Origin: Gracilaria caudata
Lineage: Eukaryota; Rhodophyta; Florideophyceae; Gracilariales; Gracilariaceae
DNA length: 46,597 bases
Assembly (NCBI GenBank): GCA_030374735.1
Contig: JASCIV010000102.1
Location: forward strand, 1-46,597
Direction of reading: 5' to 3'
Shown: in pieces, positions 1-9,330 of the stretch
How the letters are laid out: each line of letters begins with the position of its first letter
How positions within the stretch are numbered: position 1 is the stretch's first letter
The notes under the pieces: generated by a model
Told to the model about the DNA's origin: nothing
What the model saw: only the letters and a program-made list of their open reading frames with translations
Database searches by the model: none
Position numbers and translations under genes: made by a program

Positions 1-678
1 TACTGGCACGGCGGGGAAAATATGCTTGGGGGTTGGGTGGTGCAGTAGGAGGAAAAAAAGGGACGGGGGAGCGAAGGTGGAGAGGAAGCGAAGGTTGGGG
101 GAGGGTAGCGGTGAGCGACACGGGAAGCGAAACAGAAGCGCGAGCTGGTGGCGTGCGCGCACGAGTGAGCGCGATTTGGAGTAAAGATAGGCGGCGCGCG
201 GTAAACCACCGCTGGCACACCCACACAGGCGGCACAGTAAAGGGGCAGGCGGAGCCGAGCGCAGCAGTCAAAACAGCGACAAACGCTCGCCAACCGTTGG
301 ACACGCAGCCGCGCTGCAGCCGCCGCGGCGCCGAAACGCAAAGACGCCGCAGAGCGCGCCCTAAACGGCGCGCGTGCCGCCTTACAGCGCATGCGTGCGC
401 CGCTGACGCTCGCTGTAAAGCGCGCGCACGCACAGCGCCTCGTTGCGCCGGAGTCGCGTGCGGTGCGCCCGGCGCCCCTTCAACTGGAGGCGGCGCCTCA
501 ATTGGCGTGCCTGCGATACAATTGAATTTGCTGCCTCGTTTTTCATAGCTCATACGTTTATACGATATTACCCCCCCCTGTTGTGCCCGTCAATAGATAC
601 TTGTATGCAGTGTGATAGATGATTGCGCTCGACCATCGTCGTGAGAGCGCCCCCCGCCGCCGTCACTCCCCCTCCGCC
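1..678. other. GC-rich gene-free left edge
   Basis: G-rich on the + strand at the start, then full of CG-containing words. A long open frame at 33-548 begins with TTG, has an Arg/Ala/Gly-rich biased composition and resembles no family, so it is read as a by-product of high GC. The right part is the upstream region of the cytochrome b561-like gene. Confidence 0.5.
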
Positions 679-1404
679 ATGCGGCTCTTCGCGCTCGCCG
701 TGCTGCTCGCCTTCTTCGTCCCTCCCGCGTCCTCCGCCCCCCTCCCTCTCCACACCTCCGCCCCATCAACCCCTCTGCACCGTATCCATCCCCACACTCG
801 TCCGTCCTACTCGTCCCGCTACGGCGCCTTTTTCGTTTGGCATGCGCTGTCAGTCACCTTCGCTTGGACCTTGTTGCTCCCGCTCGCCCACTTGTTCTCC
901 TTTCTTCGAAAGTCGCCTCTGTTCCCGGTTCACCGCTTCACGATGATAGCCGTGCTAGTTCTCACCGCCCAGACCCACATTCTCGCCGTCTTGTTCGCGT
1001 CCGAACGCGCGCCAGTCCAGCATATTCTGCTGGGTACCGTCCTGTTGTGCGCCGTGGGCTTGCAGGGTACATCGGGCGTGCTTCGTCCAGACAAAAACCC
1101 TCCTTCTATCTGGCGTCTGGTTTGGACTCGTTTTCACCGCTCTCTCGGCGTGTTTTGTCTCGTGTTTGCCTTCTACCTTCTGCATCATAGCTGCGTAGTT
1201 TTCGACGTACCGCCGTGGATGCGTCTACTCATCAACGGCTGTGTCATTTTTGGCGCTCTGGTGTTTTTGGTCCTCATTCTTCACAGGCTGCATGCCCACT
1301 TTTGCGCTTCGCGCCCAAAGCACGATGTCGTACATCAAGAAGCACAACAACCTCAACAGGCTCAGACACAACCCTCCGAGGTTCAGATTTTACTGCCCGG
1401 ATGA
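679..1404 (+). CDS. Cytochrome b561-like transmembrane protein
   Basis: Likely a di-haem membrane electron carrier of the eukaryotic cytochrome b561 / ferric-reductase-like fold. From the ATG at 679 the protein (241 aa) starts with a clear signal peptide (MRLFALAVLLAFF, then SSA). It then shows about four hydrophobic helices carrying the family pattern: a His before a long helix ending in LLLPLAH (family H...LLPLG), HRFTMI, QTHIL, QHILLG followed by VGLQGTSGVLRP (family Q...G..RP), and RFHRSLG. The tail is Gln/Pro-rich and probably disordered. An in-frame ATG at 619 would add 20 Arg-rich residues; 679 is preferred because the signal peptide then lies at the N-terminus. No DOMON or other catalytic domain is attached. 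It ends 121 bp from the convergent clpP stop. Family placement rests on the His spacing; the membrane and substrate are unknown. Confidence 0.6.
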   Translation: MRLFALAVLLAFFVPPASSAPLPLHTSAPSTPLHRIHPHTRPSYSSRYGAFFVWHALSVTFAWTLLLPLAHLFSFLRKSPLFPVHRFTMIAVLVLTAQTHILAVLFASERAPVQHILLGTVLLCAVGLQGTSGVLRPDKNPPSIWRLVWTRFHRSLGVFCLVFAFYLLHHSCVVFDVPPWMRLLINGCVIFGALVFLVLILHRLHAHFCASRPKHDVVHQEAQQPQQAQTQPSEVQILLPG

Positions 1405-1525
1405 AAGTAACCTTCTCACATCCCAACTGTCGTAACTCATATCACCAGCACATATCAACTCTTACACTCAATTCTTGTATAGCGCACATCTTGTAGAAAG
1501 CGTTCATGTTTGTCGTCGTCGCCGC

Positions 1526-2529
1526 TCACACTGCTTGACTTGTTCCTTCGATTATACGGTCAATCAAGCCGTAGTCCAGCGCCTGAGCAGCGCTCATAAA
1601 GTTATCACGATCCATATCCTGCAACAGCTGCTCATACTTTTGACCAGTCATGCGAGCATACTCGTGAGTCAAATTCTCACGAATTCTCAAGATTTGCTGC
1701 GCCTCTACTTCAATATCTGAGGCTTGCCCTTGTGCACCTCCCTACACCAATACCAAAAGTCACACGTGAGTCAGTCAACTCCAAGTCACGAAAAAGCGGG
1801 CCATGCGTAAATGTGTAAAAAAAGCGCTACGTACCATCGGTTGATGAATCATCACGCGAGAATGAGGAAGTGCCAACCGCTTACCCTTTTCACCCCCTCC
1901 TAACAAGAACGATGCCATGGAAGCCGCCAATCCGACGTTGATGGTAATCACCTCGGACTTGATGTGCTTCATAGTGTCGTATATTGCCATGCCTGCAATG
2001 ACAGAACCTCCCGGAGAGTTAATGTACAGGTAGATTGGCTTCGTATTATCTTCCGATTCTAAATACAGCATGACCGCAATAATCTGATTAGCAATCTCGT
2101 CATCAATCTCTTGCCCGAGGAAGATGATACGCTCTCGATACAACCGATTATAGATATCAACCCAATCCGCCTGTGGTGCGCCCGGTACACGGAAAAGAAC
2201 CTATTTTTCATGTATTAGATATGTTCATATAAACATGCAAAAGCTGCGTAAGTTTACCAAAAAGAATGGGTGCGAATCATGTGGTGCGGCCATCAAATGA
2301 GTTGAGCTGTATCACAACTTACCTTTGGAACCCCGATGGGCATCATAGTCCATCTACCAATAGAACGAGATCGCACAACAGGTACGACATTCCTGGCGAA
2401 AAACCCAAGCGGGCGCGAAGAAAGGAAAGCAGAAGGCTGTTTACGCACATCACAGCTGTCGGAAGCGCGGGACGACAGCGTGGACGGGCGCGATAGAGTC
2501 ACCGGGGCAACGAAGGTTGGACAGGTCAT
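1526..2529 (-). CDS. clpP: ATP-dependent Clp protease proteolytic subunit ClpP, three exons
   Basis: Serine protease subunit that forms the degradation barrel with a Clp ATPase, probably in the plastid. The CDS is complement(join(1526..1741,1835..2200,2323..2529)), 262 aa. Exon 1 carries an N-terminal Ser/Arg-rich extension of about 60 aa that looks like a transit peptide, ending MMPIGVPK. Exon 2 starts VLFRVPG and holds YRERIIFLGQEID and the nucleophile Ser (about S163, in GLAASMASFL). It ends MIHQPM with the catalytic His (about H188). Exon 3 starts GGAQGQASDIE and has the catalytic Asp (about D237, DRDNFMSA). Junctions are phase 0 with GT-AG ends and restore the ClpP consensus exactly. The start is the first ATG in the exon-1 frame; the open frame extends upstream only to a GTG. 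A complete triad implies an active protease rather than a ClpR subunit. Plastid is preferred over mitochondrion by composition only. Confidence 0.92.
1742..1834 (-). other. clpP intron 2
   Basis: 93-nt spliceosomal intron, donor GTACGT and acceptor TGTAG on the minus strand. Removing it joins MIHQPM to GGAQGQASDIE; reading through gives an immediate non-ClpP sequence. Confidence 0.9.
2201..2322 (-). other. clpP intron 1
   Basis: 122-nt intron, donor GTAAGT and acceptor AATAG on the minus strand. Removing it joins MMPIGVPK to VLFRVPG, the usual organellar ClpP N-terminal block. Confidence 0.88.
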
Positions 2530-3194
2530 ATCTGCTTTGGAAGAGAGGCGATGATGAAAAGAGCCGCTAGGGGTCGAGATTCGGAGAATTTCTCCGGGAG
2601 AAGGCAGCCCTGGTTGGGCAAGGATGGAGGCTTTGTGGCGCTGACGCGCGACTGAGTGGGAGAGCTGGTCAAAGTGCGCGAACGTCTTGAGCTCGAGCTT
2701 GGAGTTTTTTGCAAATTTATCATGCGCAGATCTACGGTACACGTATTGGTGGCACGATCAACACAAAGCCCGATCCGTTGAAGACGGCGGCGCGCCGATG
2801 TGGTAACGATACCTTTCGATCTAACACTCAACCTTTTGAGTTTCTCTCCCTTTCGATAAACGTACAGACATTGCATCGCACTGCTTGGGAGACGACTAAT
2901 TTTACAATCTACCGCTGTCTCCGAATGAAGCACTCGGAGTCTACCACAACGTATCGTTCGAAGCACGTCACTGCAAAGTTACCGCTTGAGCAGATCACAT
3001 CATCGAGCGTGCTCTTCCATTTAGTCTCGATAGAGCGTGCCCCCCGACATACCTATGTCACATCCCATCCGCTCATCATTATCACCCCGAAAACCACTCC
3101 GAGAAAAAAAACCCTGCCCATGTATCTACTTGCTGAACCGTCATTTTGAACAAAACCTGCCTAAGAACGCTGTTTCCATTACCCAAAACCCCCC
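2530..3194. other. Gene-free spacer between clpP and transporter
   Basis: Holds the 5' flank of clpP and the 3' flank of the transporter, both minus-strand genes. Open frames here lack ATG starts or recognisable content. I see no RNA gene or repeat. Confidence 0.5.
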
Positions 3195-4316
3195 CTATGC
3201 CACCACACGCTTCCCGTCCGGAGCACCGCCCTCACCTTCGCTCTGATTCCTCGTTTCCTCGACAATAACGCTTGAACTTTCATGTTCTTTTGAATCAGTA
3301 CTCTTCTTCGTCGAATCCCGAACCTTTGACGCAGCAAAAATAATACTTGCAATCGTTCCCAAACCAACCCCGACCCATCCAGCTGGAGAAATCTTCGCGT
3401 CAAATATAACAGCTCCAAGTATCACAACCATGACCTTATTCGCCGCTCCGACAAAACTTAATGTACTTCCAGAAGCTGCTTTGATAACCCAGAACACAGA
3501 CGCTCCAATACCAGTCGCTAAAATGCAACTAATGAAAAACAAAAATCGAAACTGAGCTGATGTCCTGGAGAATTCGTCAAAGAAATCGAACCACTCTCCA
3601 TTCATGACTGCTAGCGGGAATATAAGAGTGCAGGCGAGAACGTTGCTGTGTAATGTCTTTTCACCTGTCGAAAATTCGTCACTCAGACAATATCTCAGAG
3701 ATACGACATACGAGATGTTCATCAGCACATTAACAAACGCCCAGAAGTATCCAATCATATGAAACTCCACATCGTGCGCTACTGTAACGCCGTTTCCCAG
3801 CAGAATGAGCAACATTGCTCCATATGTTCCCCCAGAAACACTCTCCCTGAATAGAAATCTTTCTATCAACGCAATTCCCATAGGAGCCAACGATTTGACA
3901 ACTGTCAGAATCGGTAACGATATATATCTCAAGGCCCTAGCATTCGTAAAGATGAAAGAAGTGAAAAAGATGCAAGGTAACATCAACTGTCGAAAAAGGT
4001 TCCTCTTCCACAGTGCATTTTTCTTTGATACAATGTAATAGGAAGTTAATATTAGTGCCACCACAATACTCTGCACTCCGAGAAGCATCCATGGGAAGTT
4101 CAGTTTGTTCATCGAAAAGATGGCCTTGTTTGATAGTGTCAACATAACAGAACACGTTGTGTAGCTCGCGCATGCAAGCACTGCTTCACTTCTGCTCCCG
4201 ATCTGACTTGAGAATCCCTGTTTTGAGAGAGAGAGCTCGGCTTTATCCCAATCCTTAGCACTCTCTTTCAGATGCTTCCGTAGTATCGACACCCATGGTT
4301 GTCGACTATAGCCCAT
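3195..4316 (-). CDS. SLC35/NST-family nucleotide-sugar transporter-like protein
   Basis: Probable Golgi or ER antiporter of the drug/metabolite superfamily, bringing a nucleotide sugar into the lumen. It is 373 aa, typical for the family, with about ten hydrophobic segments from residue 50 to 330 and hydrophilic ends. The block SFVGAANKVMVVILG near the C-terminus matches the signature of the GDP-mannose/SLC35D group (family form GALNK), with Ala replacing Leu. The family block LPILTVVKSLAPMGIALIER is also present. The C-terminal tail is charged (KKSTDSKEHESSS). The start is the only reasonable ATG and no intron is needed. Substrate cannot be fixed from sequence: GDP-mannose-like by the GxxNK block, but UDP-sugars or plastid phosphate translocation by relatives are possible. 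There is no obvious transit peptide, which favours the Golgi. Confidence 0.75.
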   Translation of the reverse strand: MGYSRQPWVSILRKHLKESAKDWDKAELSLSKQGFSSQIGSRSEAVLACASYTTCSVMLTLSNKAIFSMNKLNFPWMLLGVQSIVVALILTSYYIVSKKNALWKRNLFRQLMLPCIFFTSFIFTNARALRYISLPILTVVKSLAPMGIALIERFLFRESVSGGTYGAMLLILLGNGVTVAHDVEFHMIGYFWAFVNVLMNISYVVSLRYCLSDEFSTGEKTLHSNVLACTLIFPLAVMNGEWFDFFDEFSRTSAQFRFLFFISCILATGIGASVFWVIKAASGSTLSFVGAANKVMVVILGAVIFDAKISPAGWVGVGLGTIASIIFAASKVRDSTKKSTDSKEHESSSVIVEETRNQSEGEGGAPDGKRVVA

Positions 4317-5215
4317 GTTCTAGGCTAATAAGGGAGTTCAGTTTGCGTCGAAAGTATGCAAAGTCTATTTCCTTTGCTCGAAATCGAGGATGCACACAAA
4401 CCCGTAACCACAAAATGTAACCTACAGTTGACTTTTCCTAAAGGCTGAACGGATACGCATGAAAAACTGGAAAGACAGTATTTGCAGCGCCTGTTGTTCG
4501 TGACAACTTAGTGGCAAGTTAGTACGAGCCTTCTTGATTTGCCAAGAGCTTGGAGGAACGAGTTTCAGGTGTTTGCCTTCTGACATTTTGGATTCAAGGC
4601 CCATTGTATCGGGGTTTATAGCGACAACTTCTGCTCGTCGGTTCGTTTCCGGGGCTAATGATCACACTTTGCCAGCGGACCCTTTCCAAACATATGTAGA
4701 AGAATAAGTCTAACAGGAAATCGTGGCTTTGATTCATATTGTTGAATGGAAGGGGCCAAAATTATAAACGTCTCCCCAGAAGACAAGGACACATACTTGA
4801 AAAGATGTGACGCCCCTAGGGCCACGCTGAAGTTAGGATAACCGTTTGCGTGCGTGGCTGAAAGGACAGCAACAAGTTATCAGGACATTTGATGGATCAA
4901 TCACACGGTACTCTTGCAACATATGACAAAATTGATCTACTCTCCCACCGTGACACAAGGCTCATTCAATGGTACAGTATAAGTTCTTCGCTGTGCACTA
5001 GTCTTCACTGATCCTCTCTGGAACGAGGAAACAGACGTCCTCGTTCATTTAGCTACTCAACTCAAAGTACCATAATCCTCAAAAGCTCTCTAACAAGGAG
5101 TCAAAAATTATTGTTCATGAACAACAAACAGATTCTTTCTCAATCACTTGTGGATCCTTGGTTTCCAAGTGCTGGCGTAGATCTGACAGCGTAAACAAGA
5201 AGCCAAATCTACGAT
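4317..5215. other. Spacer with one doubtful small ORF
   Basis: 900 nt between PEX1 (3' side) and the transporter (5' side), both minus strand. An ATG-started minus-strand ORF of 60 codons (4422-4604, MGLESKMSEGKHLKL...) sits 105 nt upstream of the transporter. It matches nothing I know and could be an upstream ORF in the transporter leader or chance. The rest shows no coding or RNA signal. Confidence 0.4.
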
Positions 5216-8200
5216 TCATTTCAAAGCAACTATGGATCGAAGTGGCATTTCCGGTTTACTTAGGTGGCTTCCGTGATCACCTCCATTTTGCTCGTAATCG
5301 TCACGATCAGTAAATCTCACCATTACTCTTTGATAAGCATGTCTTTGTGCTTGACTCAAGGACGGTCGGCTTTCAGAGAGCGCTTTTTGAAGAGAGGAAC
5401 GGATGGCTTCGAGGTCCGTACTAAAGTCAGCAGATCCTCTCTTTTTGAGCATGAACAGGTGCGCATCATTAATGATTGAGCCCAAGTCTGCACCTGTATA
5501 CCCATCAGTTTTCCTCGCTACTTCTTCCAGGATGACCCTTGCCTCATTGAACTCTTCAAAGTAGTTGATGTATAGGCTTCTCAGGATGTCTAAACGTTCA
5601 TCTGGTGTAGAGGGAATACCCAAATAGATCCACTTATCAAGGCGACCGGGACGCAAAAGAGCAGGATCTATCACTTCAGGTCTACTCGTCGTTGCCAAGA
5701 TATAGACGCCTTCTGTTAGTCTCTCTGCACCGTCCATGCAAGCCAAAAGTGTATTTACGACTCGATCAGATACTCCAGTTCCATACCCGCCCCGTCGAGG
5801 AGCCAGAGCATCGAATTCGTCGAACAGCAAAACACATGGTGAAGCTTGTGTAGCTCTATCAAAGGCCCGTCGGACTTCAGCTTCACTTTCTCCGACATAT
5901 TTGCTCAAAAGCTCTGGACCTCTAACGACAATGCATCGCATCTTACTTTCGAAGGCTGCAGTCTTGGCCAGCATTGTCTTCCCACAACCCGGGGGTCCAA
6001 AAAGTAGAATACCGTGAGGAAGTCTTAGAGGGGCATCTTCAAAGACATCAGGATGGAGGGAAGGAAGTTGTAACGCTTCCCACAGCTGCTGCTTTGCGCT
6101 TGAGAGACCTCCAATTTTCTTCCACGAAAGTTCGTCTCTTGGATTTGGCTTGGTGAATTTGATCCCAATTCGGTTTACCGGTACCATAGCCTTCACGATA
6201 ATCTCCAGCATACTCCGTACCCTAGTCATGTTCTTGCTCGATATCGGTTGAACCTTTAACTGAAGCCGCGTCCGAGAAATTGACACGTTTATATCGCGCG
6301 GGGAAAACCCATCAGAGAGGGCTGCCAGGTTCTGCAAGGTTTCATGAGTGGGACCATGCTCGCCGTCACGGAAATCTTCCTCCATGAATTGCTTGAGGCC
6401 TAGCTGGAAGAGAAAAGCACGGTCCGATTTATTCGGTAGCTGAACAGACTGTATTAAGTTCATTAAGCCTGGGGCTCGCATGGTCTTGTTGAGCTGTTTG
6501 AAGTCTTTGCATAACATCAGTACTAGAACGGGTTCAGGGCGCTTTCTCTTGAGTTCATGCTCTAACGCAAGACATATTCGCGTACCAGGAGTGTCCTTCA
6601 ATCTAGACTGCGTTTTGTCTGCTATAGTGTCTTGGCTCATCTGGACCCAACTACTAAGATCATCGAACACAATGAGACCCGGCCCGCCATCCACAGCACC
6701 GCGAAATGCAGTTCGTATACGCAGTATCGAAACTTCTGGGGCGTCTTTTGAGTGCACTTTGCATCTCACCCAGATCGTTCGCACAAGAGCCAGGTCTTCC
6801 AACAAAGACGCAACTATGGAACACAAATATGTCTTACCAGTACCTATTGCACCCTGTATCACAATAGAACTCGGAGAAAAACCTCCCGTCTGCCTCGTCT
6901 TGAAGACTGACCTAGCATGTTTCATGAGTTCGTGTAGAATTTCCTTCGAGGACGGCGTTAAAATCTTCAATGCACGGGGCGCAAGCTTTCGGTCTCGTAA
7001 AAGCGGATGGTGAAAGCTTCCATTTCGTTCTCTAGTATAGAACGCGTTTTTAGAACTTAATTCTAGTAAACGCATTGTCTGGCCAGGAAAGCTTCGGAAC
7101 CCATTCACCATTCGACGTTTATTCACGGCTGCAACACGTTCTTCGCTGGACAAGACCTCTTTGAGAATCGAATTTTCCGAGTCATTAAATATCTCATCGT
7201 CCTCTTCATGTTCTGGTTTCTTCAAGTCGACACTATCCCACACTAACGCATCATGATGCTTTTTCACAGGCAGCATTCGTTCTCCGTTAATATGTGCCTT
7301 CAAACCACGCAATATCATGGAATTGAAGTACACACCCCCTTGAGTCTTGAACTCCGAGAAGGTAACAAGGCCATTGGAAAATCGGCAAGGTTCGGCCAAG
7401 AAGTCGGTATTGCCTTGGGGAAAGGCAAAGACTTCTTCGACGAGTAACGGAACCAACGGAGTAAGAGACAGAGCGTAACAGACATGATTCGGTACCCAGA
7501 TATGGCGATTCGGAATAGCTCTGTGGCATATAAACGCTACAGGAAGAGCAGTGTTGTTGTTCTGCACATCTTTCCGGGATATGTATGCATAGCGCACATC
7601 GGAAGAGCCATCAGCCGGCAAAATAGCATGAGTTTGATATGAAGAAGAGATGGCCTGCAGTTCAGTTTTGCACATAGGTAACGCGCGAAAGAAATTGAAG
7701 ATCTTCTTCGCCTGGGCTCGCGAGGGGTTCGTGGGAGGAGGTTCTATTGAAAGCTGAGAGGATGGTGTGAGAACGGCATAGGGACAATCTTGATCTCCTG
7801 AAGTGTCCATAGATTTGACACGTACGAATATACATTCTTTCGCAGGCAACTGAATGGGAACGATAAGATTTTCGTATACGATTCGTATCTGGGAGAGTAA
7901 AGAGGTCTCCAAGACTGTGGCTGTAATATTTAGCGCAGCAAAATGTTGAGAAGCCAATTGGAATGATCGAGAAGTTGACTGGTTAGCTTGACATTGATCG
8001 TAAGATACCGGGCGAAGGTAAGCGACATCCACGCATCGACGAGGATAATTTGATATTCTTTCTGCGACAGTTGCGGTGACGATGTCACCTTGTTTGAGAT
8101 GAAGTGTGGCTGCGTAGTTCGGATGAAATGATATCTGATCCTGTGAATCCGTAGAACCGCCGGAGCATGCGACATAGATTGGGTCGCGATGGGTTTCTGT

Positions 8201-8356
8201 TTTGCGATGCAAGCGAATGATTAAGAGCGACGCGAAGGGAGTGAGCTCGGAGAGAGAGGCGACGATTGTGGAGGGAAGTGAGACGAAGCAATTTGATTGT
8301 GGGCTAAGTGACGAAGAATACGCGCTGGCTGATTGCAATGCGACCATGAGATCCAT
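5216..8356 (-). CDS. PEX1: Peroxisome biogenesis AAA ATPase PEX1
   Basis: One half of the PEX1-PEX6 motor that extracts the PEX5 import receptor from the peroxisome membrane. 1046 aa. The N-terminal part (about 1-210) fits the PEX1 N-domain region. D1 holds Walker A GAIGTGKT (502-509) and Walker B LIVFDD (561-566). D2 holds GPPGCGKT (787-794), VLLFDEFDALAPRRG from 842 and the second region of homology LLRPGRLDKW (901-909). The stretch GVYILATTSRPEVIDPALL is diagnostic of PEX1 rather than CDC48, NSF or PEX6. D1 Walker B ends DD instead of DE, as is usual for the weakly active D1 of PEX1. A single open frame with an ATG at 8356; a second ATG three codons in is possible. It implies that this organism has peroxisomes. 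Confidence 0.92.
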   Translation of the reverse strand: MDLMVALQSASAYSSSLSPQSNCFVSLPSTIVASLSELTPFASLLIIRLHRKTETHRDPIYVACSGGSTDSQDQISFHPNYAATLHLKQGDIVTATVAERISNYPRRCVDVAYLRPVSYDQCQANQSTSRSFQLASQHFAALNITATVLETSLLSQIRIVYENLIVPIQLPAKECIFVRVKSMDTSGDQDCPYAVLTPSSQLSIEPPPTNPSRAQAKKIFNFFRALPMCKTELQAISSSYQTHAILPADGSSDVRYAYISRKDVQNNNTALPVAFICHRAIPNRHIWVPNHVCYALSLTPLVPLLVEEVFAFPQGNTDFLAEPCRFSNGLVTFSEFKTQGGVYFNSMILRGLKAHINGERMLPVKKHHDALVWDSVDLKKPEHEEDDEIFNDSENSILKEVLSSEERVAAVNKRRMVNGFRSFPGQTMRLLELSSKNAFYTRERNGSFHHPLLRDRKLAPRALKILTPSSKEILHELMKHARSVFKTRQTGGFSPSSIVIQGAIGTGKTYLCSIVASLLEDLALVRTIWVRCKVHSKDAPEVSILRIRTAFRGAVDGGPGLIVFDDLSSWVQMSQDTIADKTQSRLKDTPGTRICLALEHELKRKRPEPVLVLMLCKDFKQLNKTMRAPGLMNLIQSVQLPNKSDRAFLFQLGLKQFMEEDFRDGEHGPTHETLQNLAALSDGFSPRDINVSISRTRLQLKVQPISSKNMTRVRSMLEIIVKAMVPVNRIGIKFTKPNPRDELSWKKIGGLSSAKQQLWEALQLPSLHPDVFEDAPLRLPHGILLFGPPGCGKTMLAKTAAFESKMRCIVVRGPELLSKYVGESEAEVRRAFDRATQASPCVLLFDEFDALAPRRGGYGTGVSDRVVNTLLACMDGAERLTEGVYILATTSRPEVIDPALLRPGRLDKWIYLGIPSTPDERLDILRSLYINYFEEFNEARVILEEVARKTDGYTGADLGSIINDAHLFMLKKRGSADFSTDLEAIRSSLQKALSESRPSLSQAQRHAYQRVMVRFTDRDDYEQNGGDHGSHLSKPEMPLRSIVALK

Positions 8357-9330
8357 GTTGCAAGTTTGGCAGGCTCGCCGTTCTTCCGTGATGGTGCAGC
8401 ATTTGCGGACGAAAAGGAGGACGCTTACCTTCGTTCGCTTTGGCTAACCTTGCACGCAAAGAGCCCTCGACGAAAAGCAATGACAATCCAGTCATCACAC
8501 TGGTGAGCAAGAAGACTGCTCTCTGGCTTGGAACAGGCCTTTTCGAGGATTCGTTTCCTTTTGATCCGATACAAGTGTACAGCGACCAGGAATCAATCTT
8601 GAGGCTGGGCACCCGCCGCAGAGACGTCTTTTTTGAATTTGAAATATTGGAACGGTCAACGCTGTTCGTTTGTTCTCTCCTTCCCTTTCTTCCTTGCGGG
8701 CCGCGAGTCGCGGAGTTGCCTCGGACCGCTGGCCGCGACCACAATGCAGTGTGAAACTTGGCAAAGAACGTTTCATCGAAAATGAGGGGGTAAACTGAGT
8801 CCAATCAACTGTCGATAGCGCAGGGCGCACCGCCAACTGCCATAGCCCCGCCACGTTCGCCACCCGTTTCTAGTTAGAAAGGTAAGAGAGGCCCTGCTTG
8901 TATCTGCTTCATTTATTTATGGATTCCATGGTGGTGGAATGCCTTCATTCCGTGTTGTGTGTTGTACTCATGGTGACTTTCGTAACGACTAGATATCATT
9001 GTGCGGCCTACCATTCGCGGTTCCTTCATTGTGCTGGTGTAATCAACGGCGCTTTGGAACTATTGGGTTCTGTCGGAATCCATCAAATATGCAACAGGTG
9101 AATCACCGAAAGTGTTTTCAACCCGAATCACCTCAATCTTCTGTGGGACATTCTTGTGAAAACGCTTGTTAAGACGGCCCTCGATTTCCCACACAGAGAA
9201 CACCATCGCACATTCATGTAATCAATCGCCAGTTGTTCTATTTCCCTTTGTTGTCACAGCTTTCCTCTTCTAGTTGCCATACGCCCTCCCTATTGAATGT
9301 GAAGCTCACTCAAACCCCGTCAACATCACA
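8357..9330. other. Divergent intergenic region PEX1 / secreted propeller gene
   Basis: 974 nt serving as 5' flank for two diverging genes. Overlapping frames on both strands (for example 8440-8754 + and 8495-8863 -) have no family resemblance, and several frames start at TTG. No RNA gene is recognised. Confidence 0.5.

Noticed and set aside
33..548. 171-codon + open frame at the left edge
   Set aside because: Begins at TTG, Arg/Ala-rich, no motif; expected in very GC-rich DNA.
5216..8356. CDC48/p97 or PEX6 as identity of the double-AAA protein
   Set aside because: The D2 block SRPEVIDPALLRPGRLDK and the less canonical D1 are PEX1 features.
8304..8863. Overlapping minus frames upstream of PEX1
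   Set aside because: No family resemblance and they overlap each other and the PEX1 5' end.
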